Origin: Colwellia sp.
GTDB lineage: Bacteria; Pseudomonadota; Gammaproteobacteria; Enterobacterales; Alteromonadaceae
DNA: 64,000 nucleotides
Assembly: GCA_020630795.1 (NCBI GenBank)
Contig: JAHDIK010000001.1
Coordinates: 323,458 to 387,457 of the forward strand
Direction of reading: 5' to 3'
Positions within the stretch are counted from its first letter, which is position 1. Every line of letters begins with the position of its first letter. Shown in pieces: positions 46,555 to 56,614 of this stretch. The notes below the pieces were generated by a model. The model was given only the letters and a program-made list of their open reading frames with translations, did no database searches and was not told where the DNA came from. The translations under genes were made by a program, and so were the position numbers.

Positions 46555-47244
46555 TTAGCTATCTTGAATTTTCGACCTACCTAAACCGAACGATTCAGGG
46601 GAAAGTGCGATACTTTTAAGTGGCGAAGATACACAAATAACTTTACTGTGATTTATTGTGTGTTCATGTTTAACCAGTGTTACCCCTGAATTTGGAATAT
46701 TTAGTTGGCTGAACAATGCTTGGTTTCCAAAGTCTAGATTTAACAAATGAGACAAAATCATACGGATCACACCGCCATGACAAACTAGTAATAAATTTTC
46801 ATTGGTATTTTCGGCTAAGAGCATAGTCCACGCCTGAGTAACTCTTTCGTAAAATTGCTTCAAAGGTTCTGCTTCAGGTAAAACGTGTTCTTTGGGATTA
46901 TTCCAAAAGCGCTCTAATTGTTTCCATGTTTGTTCACTGTATTCTGATGATTTAATGTCGTTAAATGTAATGCCATCTACTAGACCAAAATCCATTTCTT
47001 GCATGTTTTTATCTACGTTAAACAATAACGCATTTTGTGAAGAAAATTGTGCTGCTACATCACGACAGCGCTTGAGAGGAGAAGATATAACGCGCGTAAT
47101 TTTTTGTTCAGCATATTCTTGATAAGCGTTTAAATGTGCAAGAATGTCTTGGTTAATTTCTTCTGGAACATCAATGTCAGTTTTTCCATATAGCGCCGGT
47201 AATCCATTTACTTTGCCATGTCGTAAAATCAATATGTTAGCCAT
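46555..47244 (-). CDS. cobC: histidine phosphatase, probable alpha-ribazole phosphatase CobC
   Basis: A 229-residue enzyme of the phosphoglycerate-mutase-like branch. ILILRHGKVNG holds the phospho-accepting His of the RHG motif, VISSPLKRCRDVA the second Arg, and LLLVCHGGVIRMIL the second catalytic His. In this operon, between cobU and cobQ, it should remove the phosphate of alpha-ribazole phosphate or of adenosylcobalamin phosphate, the last step of nucleotide-loop assembly. Its start overlaps the cobU stop by eight bases. Confidence 0.88.
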   Translation of the reverse strand: MANILILRHGKVNGLPALYGKTDIDVPEEINQDILAHLNAYQEYAEQKITRVISSPLKRCRDVAAQFSSQNALLFNVDKNMQEMDFGLVDGITFNDIKSSEYSEQTWKQLERFWNNPKEHVLPEAEPLKQFYERVTQAWTMLLAENTNENLLLVCHGGVIRMILSHLLNLDFGNQALFSQLNIPNSGVTLVKHEHTINHSKVICVSSPLKSIALSPESFGLGRSKIQDS

Positions 47245-47803
47245 TTAAATCACCTTTAATTGCCATTGGAATACCTGCGGTTACTAAAGTTACGTTATTT
47301 GCTGTTTGGGCTATTGCTTGGTTTAACCAACCAGCGTGATCAACAAATAGTCGGGTTTCTTCTCCCATAGGAATAACACCTAATCCTACTTCGTTAGAAA
47401 CTAAGGCAATTGTTACACCACGTAAGCTAGCTGAAGATAGCTCTTTAGTTAGCGCATCAACTTGTTGATTGACTTGCTGCGCTTTTGCTTTTGTTGTTAG
47501 TGTTTTCGGGAGTGAGTAAATAACGTTGTTGAGCCAAAGCGTTAAGCAGTCAACTAAATAGATACCGTTTGACCATTGTGCGATTTCTTTCGCTAGCGTT
47601 AACGGGCATTCTACGAGGTGCCATTGCTTGTCACGAGATTGTTGATGGTGTGTAATTCGTGTTGTCATTTCTGTATCAAAAGGGATTGCTGTCGCAACAT
47701 AATTAAGTGAGGTAACCTGATGACTAGCAGCCGTCTTTAAACACCAATTTTCTGCGAAAGAAGACTTCCCCGAACGCGCTCCACCTAAGATCAAGTGAAT
47801 CAT
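47237..47803 (-). CDS. cobU: adenosylcobinamide kinase / guanylyltransferase CobU
   Basis: A 188-residue bifunctional enzyme that phosphorylates adenosylcobinamide and converts it to GDP-cobinamide. The P-loop GGARSGKSSFAE is at residues 7-18, then YVATAIPFDTEMTTRITHHQ and RDKQWHLVECPL, where the guanylylated His lies. The later VDCLTLWLNN and VSNEVGLGVIP complete the signature. Four-base overlap with cobS. Confidence 0.94.
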   Translation of the reverse strand: MIHLILGGARSGKSSFAENWCLKTAASHQVTSLNYVATAIPFDTEMTTRITHHQQSRDKQWHLVECPLTLAKEIAQWSNGIYLVDCLTLWLNNVIYSLPKTLTTKAKAQQVNQQVDALTKELSSASLRGVTIALVSNEVGLGVIPMGEETRLFVDHAGWLNQAIAQTANNVTLVTAGIPMAIKGDLNG

Positions 47804-48657
47804 AAAGAACCCTCTATGAGTGACTTAAGCCCTTGTGATGTTGAAGCTAACGTTAAAATAGTTAAGTAAATAAGTAATTCGCTAATTTGTTGTCCCGCAC
47901 CTAAACAGTCACCTGTATAACCACCTAATCGAGATATTAACCAGCGTTTGAAGGCAGCGCGAAATACTAGTAATACTGCAATAATCGCAACGGCATTTAA
48001 AAACGAAAAATAAAGCAGGGGAGCAGCGCCTATTGCGCACAGCAGCGTTAGTTCAAAAGACGATTGTTTGTTTGCCAGAGGTTTACTTTTACTTGTATCT
48101 ATATCTGCAACATAAGGTAAATCGTAAATCAAACTTCCAGCGAGCGCTCTAGACAAAGAGTAGCCAAGTAATAATGTTGCAATGAAGAGATTTAAAGACT
48201 CAAATTTGGCTATTTCGATCAGAGCGAAACCTTTAAGGAACAAAGCCATAAGCAGTGTAACTGAACCGTAAGTTCCAATTCTACTGTCTTTCATAATGCT
48301 TAAGCGCTTCTCGACAGTCATTCCGCCGCCAATACCATCAGCCATATCAGCTAAACCATCTTCATGGAATGCGCCTGTCATTAAAAGGCTTGTGATAATG
48401 AGTAAAATAATGCTAATTGTTTCTGAAAACACAAGTGAAAAAGTCGCGTAAAATACACACAATAAACCCGCTAAAATAAGCCCGACGAGCGAAAAATATC
48501 GTCCAGATTTATTTAGTAATTCAGCGCTGTAATACATGGTGTGTGGTACGGGAAAACGCGTAAAAAAACTCAAAGCTAAATAAAATAAATTTAGCTGACG
48601 CTTAGCGTACCTAATGTACTTATTTCTTGAAGATGTGAGTGGCAATATTTGGCTCAA
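47800..48657 (-). CDS. cobS: cobalamin synthase CobS (cobalamin-5'-phosphate synthase)
   Basis: A 285-residue integral membrane enzyme that joins GDP-cobinamide and alpha-ribazole(-phosphate). FFTRFPVPH near residue 35 and the catalytic segment AFHEDGLADMADGIGGG with its Asp-rich metal site near residues 95-111 are diagnostic, followed by KDSRIGTYG and several membrane helices. GGYTGDCLGA near residue 250 is also conserved. Four-base overlaps with cobT and cobU show coupled translation. Confidence 0.94.
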   Translation of the reverse strand: MSQILPLTSSRNKYIRYAKRQLNLFYLALSFFTRFPVPHTMYYSAELLNKSGRYFSLVGLILAGLLCVFYATFSLVFSETISIILLIITSLLMTGAFHEDGLADMADGIGGGMTVEKRLSIMKDSRIGTYGSVTLLMALFLKGFALIEIAKFESLNLFIATLLLGYSLSRALAGSLIYDLPYVADIDTSKSKPLANKQSSFELTLLCAIGAAPLLYFSFLNAVAIIAVLLVFRAAFKRWLISRLGGYTGDCLGAGQQISELLIYLTILTLASTSQGLKSLIEGSL

Positions 48658-49706
48658 ACGGTCACTCCAGCATCTTCAAAGCTTGCCATGTTATTGTAAA
48701 ATTCTGCGGCAGAACGTAATAATGGTAGTGCTAATGCTGCCCCAGTGCCTTCACCTAAACGTAAGCCTAAGTTTAACAAGGGTTTTGCATTTAAGTGAGA
48801 CAGTAATAACTGATGCCCAAACTCTTCAGATTCATGCGAAAATATAAGATAGCTTCTCGTGTTTGGTTGAATTTTGCAGGCAACGAATGCTGCTACACTC
48901 ACGATAAAGCCATCTATTAATATGCTTATGCCTGCTGCTGCCGCAGCTATAACCGCCCCAGTCATTTGCACTATTTCAAAGCCGCCCAATTGTTGAAGGA
49001 TCTCTACCGGGTTACTGGAGTCAAACCGACTAACGGCTTTTTCAATTAACGCTGTTTTTTTGATGAGTTGTTCTTCGGTAATGCCCGTTCCTATTCCGAC
49101 ACAGTCTTGAACAGGAGCACCTGTTAATTTTGCAAAAATTGCAGTAGCAGCACTTGTGTTACCTATGCCCATTTCCCCTAATATGAGTAGGTTTGTATTG
49201 TTTTGAATAAGCGGTGTAATAGCTTGCTCACCATACGACAAGCCTAATTCAACTTGCTCTAAAGACATGGCTGCTTCAACGGCAATGTTATGGGTGCCAG
49301 CCCCTAAACGCATGCTTAAAAATGACTCTGGAGACAGAATCTCATCATTATTTAAAGGCTCAATAATGCCAGCATCAACTACTTTTAACGTAATGTTATT
49401 GCTTTTACAAAAACAATTAATGGCTGCGCCACCTGCTAGAAAATTTTGTACCATTTGGCGCGTTACACAACTCGGTGCAATTGATACACCGTCTTCTGCA
49501 ACCCCATGGTCACCAGCAAAAATAACTGCGGTAGGCTTATTAATTTCAATGTTGTTAACTAACTTCCCTGCTTTATTACTTTGAATAAGAGCGAGTTGAG
49601 CCGCAACATCTTCAAGTTGCCCTAAAGACCCTACCGGTTTAGTTTTTTGATTGATAGTTTGAACAATATGTTTTTCAAACTCTTTATTTATCGGCTTAAC
49701 TTGCAT
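48654..49706 (-). CDS. cobT: nicotinate-nucleotide-dimethylbenzimidazole phosphoribosyltransferase CobT
   Basis: A 350-residue enzyme that makes alpha-ribazole phosphate, the lower-ligand nucleotide. TKPVGSLGQLEDVAAQLA is the conserved start, followed by IFAGDHGVAEDGVS, MVQNFLAGGAAINCFC and LGEMGIGNTSAA. The C-terminal LRLGEGTGAALALPLL contains the catalytic Glu. It follows btuC after 12 bases and overlaps cobS by four. Confidence 0.94.
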   Translation of the reverse strand: MQVKPINKEFEKHIVQTINQKTKPVGSLGQLEDVAAQLALIQSNKAGKLVNNIEINKPTAVIFAGDHGVAEDGVSIAPSCVTRQMVQNFLAGGAAINCFCKSNNITLKVVDAGIIEPLNNDEILSPESFLSMRLGAGTHNIAVEAAMSLEQVELGLSYGEQAITPLIQNNTNLLILGEMGIGNTSAATAIFAKLTGAPVQDCVGIGTGITEEQLIKKTALIEKAVSRFDSSNPVEILQQLGGFEIVQMTGAVIAAAAAGISILIDGFIVSVAAFVACKIQPNTRSYLIFSHESEEFGHQLLLSHLNAKPLLNLGLRLGEGTGAALALPLLRSAAEFYNNMASFEDAGVTV

Positions 49707-49718
49707 GACTAATCTCGC

Positions 49719-50729
49719 TTACATTTTTCTGAGTAGAGCTAAAAAGAATAAGCTCCCAAGTGCAGAGGTAATTACCCCTATAGGAATTTCTTGACCGTCT
49801 AATGCGGTGCGTGCAATTACATCTACCCACACTAAAAAGCACCCACCAATAAGGCCTGTTGTAATAAACAATTTTGAACTGGTTATGCCTACAAACGGGC
49901 GGACAATATGAGGGATCATTAACCCTATAAAGCTAATGCCTCCACAATATGAAACAATAACGGCGGTAATGGCTGCGCATAGTATTAGTGTAATTAGGCG
50001 TAGCTTTTCTACGTGAATACCTAATGTTTTTGCGCTCTCATCACTTAACAATAATGCGTCAAGCTGTCGTCCTAATATCATGGCGATAGTGGTTGAAATT
50101 ATAACGACTGGCAGAATCCACAACAATGCTGTGGCGTCGGCTCTTGCTAAACTACCCATTAACCAAAATATTACTCGATTACTCGAAAATGCATCGCCTG
50201 TATATAAAATGAAACTAGTAATTGAACTGAGTAAAAATGAAACTGCAACACCTGCCAGTAGAAGGTGTTCTATGCGTCGCCAGTTACTTTGAAGTAATAT
50301 TAGAATAATAATGACTACCGCGAGCATTGAACCTAAAAAGGCAGCTAACGGTAACGAAAATACTTGAACTGACTCAGGTAAAAATGTTGTAAGCGTTGCG
50401 CCTAGTCCAGCACCTGCAACAATGCCGAATAAGTATGGGTCAGCAAGAGGATTACGAGTTACATTTTGCATTAACGCGCCAGCTAATGCTAAGCCAAAGC
50501 CTGCAACAAACCCAAGCAACATTCGAGGAAATCGAACTTGCCAGAGTATGGTGTCGTAAATAGGCTTTTCGCAAGATTGCGTTACGCACTGCCAAACGGC
50601 CTGATAGCCGATTTCAGCAACTCCATATCCTACAGAAGATACCAACGTAAAAAATACAATAGATATAATGATTAACATTAACCATGTAAACGGCAGTTTT
50701 TTAGTTGGGAGTTTTATGGCTTTGCTCAT
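49719..50729 (-). CDS. btuC: cobalamin ABC transporter permease BtuC
   Basis: A 336-residue FecCD-family permease with about ten membrane helices. RFPRMLLGFVAGFGLALAGA with NPLADPYLFGIVAGAGLGA is the family's first-loop signature. GGISFIGLMIPHIVRPFVG near residue 265 is the L-loop region that contacts the ATPase. A neighbouring btuD and a cobalamin riboswitch fix the substrate as corrinoid. Four-base overlap with btuD. Confidence 0.93.
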   Translation of the reverse strand: MSKAIKLPTKKLPFTWLMLIIISIVFFTLVSSVGYGVAEIGYQAVWQCVTQSCEKPIYDTILWQVRFPRMLLGFVAGFGLALAGALMQNVTRNPLADPYLFGIVAGAGLGATLTTFLPESVQVFSLPLAAFLGSMLAVVIIILILLQSNWRRIEHLLLAGVAVSFLLSSITSFILYTGDAFSSNRVIFWLMGSLARADATALLWILPVVIISTTIAMILGRQLDALLLSDESAKTLGIHVEKLRLITLILCAAITAVIVSYCGGISFIGLMIPHIVRPFVGITSSKLFITTGLIGGCFLVWVDVIARTALDGQEIPIGVITSALGSLFFLALLRKM

Positions 50730-51526
50730 TCGTTTTTCTCACCATAAAACTCATTGATACCAGCAAACGTTACACGCGTTTTTTGTGTAAACGGGTTTTT
50801 ATCAATTATACAATTGAGTTTAAATATTGACGCTAATTGTTCTTGATTTAACGCATGTTCAGGAATGTCGTCGGCCACTATTTCACCTTCATGCAATATA
50901 ATCATTCGGTCGCAGTATTGCGCTGCTAAATTAAGATCGTGAATAGTAATTAACAAGGTAATATTCAGTTGCTTAGCCAGCGCTAAAATTTGATGTTGGT
51001 AATACATGTCTAAATGATTAGTCGGTTCATCCATAATCAATATATTTGCCGACTGAACAATGGCTCTGGCGATTAGCACACGTTGTTGCTCACCTCCTGA
51101 AAGGGTATTGAATTGCTGGTCTTGTTTGTGTTGTAAGTCAACTTTTACGAGTGCTTGATTAATGCGAGAGCGATCTTCATCAGTGTTAAGATCAAATAAA
51201 CCTTTATGCGGTATCAACCCCATGGCAACAATATCAAGCACGGTAAGATTAAAAACAGAATTAGATTGTTGACTGACTACTGCAATTTGTTGAGCTATTT
51301 CTTTTTTAGGTAATGCCGTTAATGATTTACCGTTTAAATATATATCGCCAGTAAATTGGATATGTTCACCGTAAAGACATTTTAATAGCGATGTTTTACC
51401 AGCACCATTAGGGCCAACAATTGCAACGGTTTCACCCGCATTAATATTGAGGTTAACTTGCTTTACAACGTCAATGTTATTCACTGACCAAGTTAATTGT
51501 TTTGCTTGTAATACAAAAGAGGACAT
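50726..51526 (-). CDS. btuD: cobalamin ABC transporter ATPase BtuD
   Basis: A 266-residue ABC ATPase of the FepC/BtuD branch. Walker A is GPNGAGKTSLLK, the Q-loop is VVSQQSNSVFN, the signature is LSGGEQQRVLIARA, Walker B is ILIMDEPTNHLD, and the switch is ITIHDLNLA. It is the first gene of the nine-gene cobalamin operon and follows a cobalamin riboswitch by about 130 bases. Confidence 0.93.
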   Translation of the reverse strand: MSSFVLQAKQLTWSVNNIDVVKQVNLNINAGETVAIVGPNGAGKTSLLKCLYGEHIQFTGDIYLNGKSLTALPKKEIAQQIAVVSQQSNSVFNLTVLDIVAMGLIPHKGLFDLNTDEDRSRINQALVKVDLQHKQDQQFNTLSGGEQQRVLIARAIVQSANILIMDEPTNHLDMYYQHQILALAKQLNITLLITIHDLNLAAQYCDRMIILHEGEIVADDIPEHALNQEQLASIFKLNCIIDKNPFTQKTRVTFAGINEFYGEKNE

Positions 51527-51657
51527 GTACGCCTTTACAACTTAAAAAAGTATAAAATACGGTAGATAAATGCGTACAGACATAAGAAATCTAACTGACG
51601 ATACAGCAGACTCTTAGTTTTTCGCGTTACCCGCACGTTTAACTAATGGTTTTTTAA

Positions 51658-51834
51658 GGCAGGTCTCCTGACTCATAGAGATATCCCAAATAGTACCTTC
51701 CCAGCAGTTGCCAGTGGTTTTTATATTCAGCTCTATTTACAGTTGCGGGAACAGTTGTGGAATTGATAAATCAATATTATCGCACCACATTCCCTTTTAA
51801 GCTCCTACGTAAAAATGAAAAAGTAGGAACACCT
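51658..51834 (-). promoter_or_regulatory. cobalamin riboswitch upstream of the btuD-cob operon
   Basis: The minus strand reads AAAAGGGAATGTGGTGCGAT, then CCACAACTGTTCCCGCAACTG, GCAACTGCTGGGAAGG and the B12-box GAGTCAGGAGACCTGCC, in the order of the cobalamin riboswitch. It has the long peripheral stem that the btuB copy lacks. The rest of the gap 51527-52058 holds only AT-rich DNA and the chemoreceptor's upstream region. Confidence 0.93.
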
Positions 51835-52058
51835 TAAAGTTTTCACATTCTACCATAACTCACCGTGAAACAAAGCAGACAAGGTGGTTATTCATTAAAC
51901 ACTAGAAAAGTATTTTTATGATCTAGATCAATAAGTGAAATAAATTCACCTATATTTTCAAATAAATACCAGTAAACTACGGCGATTTTTTTTTTATGTA
52001 CTAACCTTAATTTTGACTCATTCTTTTCAATTTATTCTCTTACAGGAAGTTTAATTAC

Positions 52059-54044
52059 ATGGCGTTTGCAAACATTTCTTTTCGTAACAAAATCTTTATT
52101 CTTTTATCTTTACCACTTATTGGCTTTTTATGGTTAAGTATTTCTACCATTTCTGTAAACGTTTCCATGAAAAATGAAATGACTAAGCTGGCAGAAGTTA
52201 CTGAGCTTTCAACAGTTTATAGTAACTTAGTTCATGAGTTGCAAAAAGAACGTGGAGCCACGGCAGGTTATATCGGTTCCAAAGGCACAAAGTTTGGAGA
52301 AATTCTCAAAACGCAAAGAACCGCTACGGATAAAAAAGCGGCTGTTAGAAAGCAGTTTTGGAGTAATAACAGCGATCATGACGCAGAAATTGTTTCGCTT
52401 CACATGTCTATTAACAAAGATCTTAATGAAATCTCTACGATAAGAGCGAAAGTAGACGCTCAACAATTGCCTCTCAAAGATGCTTTGGCGTATTACACGC
52501 AGTTAAACGCTAAGCTGTTAAGCGTATCGAAGGTTATTAGTCACTTAAGTACAGATGCTGAAATTACTGAAAATGTCGTCGCCTACTATAACTTTTTACA
52601 AGGCAAAGAAAGAGCAGGTATTGAGAGGGCGGTATTAAGTAACGTATTTGCTCAAAATGCTTTTTCTCCAGCGATGTTAATAAAGCTTATTACATTGATT
52701 TCAGAGCAAAATACGTACTTTGAAAGTTTTCAGGCTTTAGCAACTAAAAGTAATAATAGCTTTTTTGAAAAATCACTGAATCATTCTGCAGTTGCTGCAG
52801 TTAAAAAATTAAGAAAATTAGCGCTAGATAAATCTCAGGAAGGTAATTTTGGCGTAGAGTCTACTTACTGGTTTGAACAAGCGACGGGGCGCATAAAGCA
52901 ATTAAAGCAAGTTGAAAATAATCTGAGTCAATCCGCGATTGAACTATCTTCTAGCATTCGCGACGAAGCAAACAGCGCGATGGTATGGGCGATTTTATTT
53001 ACGCTTTTAATTGGTTTAGGTGTTTTGTTGATAAGTACGATCATTATTAAAGATCTAAACAGCCGTATTAAAGATCTTATGTATGTATTAGGAGAAGCTC
53101 GAGACCATAATGATTTAACGGTTCGTTCAACATTTAATGATGAAAGTGAACTTGGGCACATGTCATTGTCGTTAAATAGTACTTTAGAGCGCTTTAGTAA
53201 TACGGTAACTGACATTTCAGGTTCAAGTATTGCACTTGCTTCTGAGGCAGAAGAAACTGCGCAAACATGTGAATATAGTTTTAAGAACATTGAAGAACAG
53301 CAGTCTGAAATTGCATTGGTTGCAACCGCTATTGAAGAGCTATCTGCAACCGTTAAAGAAGTTGCTGCCAATACCCAAAGTGCAGCTGATGCCGCTAAAG
53401 GAGCCGATGGAGAGGCTCAAAGAGGTTTGGATATTGTACAAAAATCCTATTTGTCGATAGAAAGCCTAGCATCCGAAATAACCGATCTATCTGATAAAAT
53501 TACTAACTTACATGAAAGCAGTTTAAATATTACCAATATTGTTGATGTGATTAAATCGGTAGCAGAACAAACGAATTTACTTGCATTAAATGCTGCAATT
53601 GAAGCGGCGAGAGCTGGCGAACAAGGTCGAGGTTTTGCTGTTGTTGCCGATGAAGTGAGAACACTTGCTCAACGTACTCAAGATTCTACAAGTGAAATAG
53701 AAAACTTTATAATCAACTTGCAATCTGATGCTAATTCGGCATTTGGCGTTATTGAAAATAGTCAAAAGAAAGCTGTTGAAGCTGTTGAAAATTCAAAAGA
53801 TGTTGAAAAATCATTAAATGATATAACACATTCAGTTAGTCATATCTTTTCGTTAACAGAACAGGTGGCGGTAGCGGTTGAAGAACAGTCTGTAGTTACG
53901 CAAGAAGTGGCGCAAAACGTAATTAACATCGAAGGCAAGTCGTTAGAGTCTGTCACAGGAGCCAAACAAATAGCGACTACAGCGCAACATCAAGCGTCAT
54001 TAGCGGTTTCACTCCAAGATACCGCTAAACAGTTTAAAGTCTAA
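52059..54044 (+). CDS. NIT-domain methyl-accepting chemotaxis protein
   Basis: A 661-residue chemoreceptor. Membrane helices at about 13-30 and 309-330 enclose a nitrate/nitrite-sensing NIT domain that starts with [20 protein letters not shown] and includes [13 protein letters not shown], the motif of NasR-type NIT domains. HAMP (about 331-385) and the MCP signalling domain follow, with the hairpin tip [20 protein letters not shown] and [17 protein letters not shown]. No C-terminal CheR-docking pentapeptide is seen. It should bias swimming in response to an anion such as nitrate; the ligand is inferred from the domain family. It is monocistronic. Confidence 0.92.
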   Translation: MAFANISFRNKIFILLSLPLIGFLWLSISTISVNVSMKNEMTKLAEVTELSTVYSNLVHELQKERGATAGYIGSKGTKFGEILKTQRTATDKKAAVRKQFWSNNSDHDAEIVSLHMSINKDLNEISTIRAKVDAQQLPLKDALAYYTQLNAKLLSVSKVISHLSTDAEITENVVAYYNFLQGKERAGIERAVLSNVFAQNAFSPAMLIKLITLISEQNTYFESFQALATKSNNSFFEKSLNHSAVAAVKKLRKLALDKSQEGNFGVESTYWFEQATGRIKQLKQVENNLSQSAIELSSSIRDEANSAMVWAILFTLLIGLGVLLISTIIIKDLNSRIKDLMYVLGEARDHNDLTVRSTFNDESELGHMSLSLNSTLERFSNTVTDISGSSIALASEAEETAQTCEYSFKNIEEQQSEIALVATAIEELSATVKEVAANTQSAADAAKGADGEAQRGLDIVQKSYLSIESLASEITDLSDKITNLHESSLNITNIVDVIKSVAEQTNLLALNAAIEAARAGEQGRGFAVVADEVRTLAQRTQDSTSEIENFIINLQSDANSAFGVIENSQKKAVEAVENSKDVEKSLNDITHSVSHIFSLTEQVAVAVEEQSVVTQEVAQNVINIEGKSLESVTGAKQIATTAQHQASLAVSLQDTAKQFKV

Positions 54045-54111
54045 GTATGTCGGAACGTAAATAGGTTCCAGCGTAAGTATGCTGCTTATAGTGACTAACG
54101 TTTGATTGTTG

Positions 54112-54987
54112 TTATAGCGTAATCGTTTTTATGTCAAAACATTGCGCTTTACCGCTAACCTCTACTTGAGTAATTTCAGTGCCGTTACTAATTACTTGTT
54201 CTCTAACTTTTGCAATAATTATAGACGGTGAGTTCATGCTGAGGCCTTGGTTAAACTTATAGTTACGTTCAGGTGTAATGTTATGTTTCGCAAAGTAACA
54301 CGCTAACGCACCGCATGCGCTACCTGTAGCAGATTCCTCTGGAATACCAAATAACGGCGCGAAATTTCTACACGTTGCCGTTATGTTATTAGGTAAGTGG
54401 GGCACTTCAAACACATGTAATCCAACCGCGTTGTATTTTTCACTGAGTGCTGAAATAGCATCAAAGTTAGGTTTTATAGAATCTAAGCTGCCAAGGGGGA
54501 CGGGAACTATGATGTCTGCTAACCCCGTTGAAATTATTTCACAAGGTAAACAGGTAGATTTAAACAACTCTCGTTCAATATTTAATACGTCAGCAACTTC
54601 ATTGCTTGCTATTACCCCTAAATATTTCGGTAAGGTTTGCTCCATGGTGATAGAGCCATCATTCTCAACTGTTACGTTTAGCTTTCCTGCTTTTGTTTGT
54701 TGGCTGTATTGTTGGGTAGAAATAATTTCTTTCGCATGTAGTAACGAAAAAGTTGCCAGCGTAGCGTGTCCACAAAAGTCTACCTCGTGGTTTGGCGTAA
54801 AAAATTGTACGTTAAAATCGCAATGAGGATCTGATTTTACAAAAGCGGTTTCAGAATAACCTACATGTTTAGCAATATTTTGCATTTGTAAGTTAGTAAG
54901 GTTGTCTGCATTTAAAACAACTCCTGCAGGATTCCCACCTTGATTGTTATATGTAAATGAATTGATGCAATAAACGACAACTTCCAT
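54112..54987 (-). CDS. PhzF-family isomerase/epimerase-like protein
   Basis: A 291-residue protein with the twin diaminopimelate-epimerase-like fold of the PhzF family. The landmarks are FTYNNQGGNPAGVVL near the start, VGYSETAFVKSDP with the catalytic Glu, HEVDFCGHATLATFSLL, and in the second half ESATGSACGALACYFAKH. PhzF itself isomerises a phenazine precursor, but no phenazine genes are present, and most relatives have unknown substrates. It stands alone and converges on the chemoreceptor gene. Confidence 0.9.
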   Translation of the reverse strand: MEVVVYCINSFTYNNQGGNPAGVVLNADNLTNLQMQNIAKHVGYSETAFVKSDPHCDFNVQFFTPNHEVDFCGHATLATFSLLHAKEIISTQQYSQQTKAGKLNVTVENDGSITMEQTLPKYLGVIASNEVADVLNIERELFKSTCLPCEIISTGLADIIVPVPLGSLDSIKPNFDAISALSEKYNAVGLHVFEVPHLPNNITATCRNFAPLFGIPEESATGSACGALACYFAKHNITPERNYKFNQGLSMNSPSIIIAKVREQVISNGTEITQVEVSGKAQCFDIKTITL

Positions 54988-55155
54988 GATGTATTCACTC
55001 TATTGTTAAAAAATAATGGTTTATTTAAAGCCTTAAACGTAAACTCATTTTGAATATTTTGGTGTAACCTTGATAAACATACAAAAAGTTACCGATAAAA
55101 CGAAGCTTTATCTCCAACGATTGATAAAAATAAATGGATTTTAAAGGAATATAAA

Positions 55156-56604
55156 ATGAAAAATAAATTAAGCGTGTTGTTAACGCTTGTTTTGTGCTCG
55201 GTTAGCACTCATTTGTGGGCAAATGAGAATGCTTTAACCTTAGAAGATTGTCATCTTGACGGAATTACATCGCAAGTAAGGTGCGGTACGCTTGTTGTTC
55301 CGAGTAATTATAAAAAGCCAAACGGCGAAACGCTGTCAGTTAATTTTGCGATATTGCCTGCTATTGATAATTCTGCCAATAAGGAACCACTTATGTTTCT
55401 GGCTGGAGGGCCGGGGCAAGCTGCGGTTGAGTTAGCGGGGCATATTAGAAGCAGATATCGTGAAATAAGAAAAACACGCGATATTATTTTAGTTGACCAG
55501 CGTGGCACGGGTCAGTCGAATCCGCTGCAATGTGAAGACTCATTAAAAGGTAAAATGTATAGTATTGTGCCTGAAGATTTTAATGAAAAAGAAGTACAAA
55601 CGTGTCTTGATGCGCTACAAAAAGACAACGACCTTAGCGTGTTTTCATCAGAAAATGCTGTTCGTGATTTTGACGAAGTACGAAAGGCGTTAGGGCATCA
55701 ACAAGTTAATCTTTACGGCGGTTCTTATGGAACGAGAGCTGCGTTGGTATATATGCGAATGTTTCCTAATGCTATCAAAAGTGTTGTTTTAGACAGCGTT
55801 GGCCCAGTTGAAGTGCCAATTGGTTTATTTGGCTTAAGTTCGGCACGTTCGTTTGATTTGTTAATTTCGAATTGTAAAGCCGAGGAAGGGTGTAAGAAGG
55901 CATACCCTGACTTACGCGCAGAGTATGATGCTGTGGTTGAGCGTTTGGCGCAGTCGACTATAGGTTTACAAGTTGCTCATCCTCGCCTAGGTACGCAAAC
56001 GGAGTTTAACTTAAGTAAAGGTAAGTTTATTAGTACATTATTTACCGCTTTATATAGTACCCAAACACGTAATTTAGTGCCGCTTATTATCCATGAAGCT
56101 TTTAATAAGAATTATCAGCCGTTGTTAGGCTTGATCTCTACTAACGACGGAGCCATGAATATGTACATTGGCTTACATTTTAATATTGTATGCAGCGAAG
56201 ATATGCCAAAAATATCTCCCAAAATGCTTTCAGCAGATAAAAATAATACTTTTGGTAAAGATCAGGCACATCAGGGCTGGAAAATAGCCTGTCCGTTGTG
56301 GCCTAAGTATGAAGTTGATGAATCATTTTATGAACCTGTTATCGCTAATATTCCAACGTTAGTTCTATCTGGTGATTTAGATCCGGTAACTCCTCCAAGT
56401 AATGGAGAAAAATCGGCAGCTACATTGCCAAATAATCATCATATCGTATCAAAAAATAGTGCACATATTGTTGCTACAACTCATTGTGGGGTTTCTATCG
56501 TCAATGAATTTTTGGAAACGTTATCTCCAAAGTCGTTAGACGAATCTTGCTTGGCTGACATGCCTAACGAATCATTTATGACGAGCCTAAACGGCAGCAT
56601 ATAA
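55156..56604 (+). CDS. secreted TAP-family alpha/beta hydrolase (peptidase-like)
   Basis: A 482-residue hydrolase with a signal peptide ending at about residue 23 (HLWANEN). The alpha/beta fold has oxyanion FLAGGPGQAA, DQRGTGQS, the nucleophile elbow YGGSYGTRAALVYM with Ser190, Asp409 in SGDLDPVTPP and His437 in KNSAHIV. The last part is the TAP-like C-terminal domain with a Cys pair. Relatives are tripeptidyl aminopeptidases and proline iminopeptidase-like exopeptidases acting in the periplasm or outside. It lies 10 bases ahead of the ABC exporter genes, so it is co-transcribed with them. Confidence 0.88.
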   Translation: MKNKLSVLLTLVLCSVSTHLWANENALTLEDCHLDGITSQVRCGTLVVPSNYKKPNGETLSVNFAILPAIDNSANKEPLMFLAGGPGQAAVELAGHIRSRYREIRKTRDIILVDQRGTGQSNPLQCEDSLKGKMYSIVPEDFNEKEVQTCLDALQKDNDLSVFSSENAVRDFDEVRKALGHQQVNLYGGSYGTRAALVYMRMFPNAIKSVVLDSVGPVEVPIGLFGLSSARSFDLLISNCKAEEGCKKAYPDLRAEYDAVVERLAQSTIGLQVAHPRLGTQTEFNLSKGKFISTLFTALYSTQTRNLVPLIIHEAFNKNYQPLLGLISTNDGAMNMYIGLHFNIVCSEDMPKISPKMLSADKNNTFGKDQAHQGWKIACPLWPKYEVDESFYEPVIANIPTLVLSGDLDPVTPPSNGEKSAATLPNNHHIVSKNSAHIVATTHCGVSIVNEFLETLSPKSLDESCLADMPNESFMTSLNGSI

Positions 56605-56614
56605 GGACATTGAA

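Noticed and set aside
52928..53371. 147-codon minus-strand frame opposite the chemoreceptor
   Set aside because: It is a Ser-rich shadow of the coiled-coil signalling domain.
54383..54826. 147-codon plus-strand frame opposite the PhzF-like gene
   Set aside because: The minus-strand PhzF motifs are complete, and this frame has no family features.
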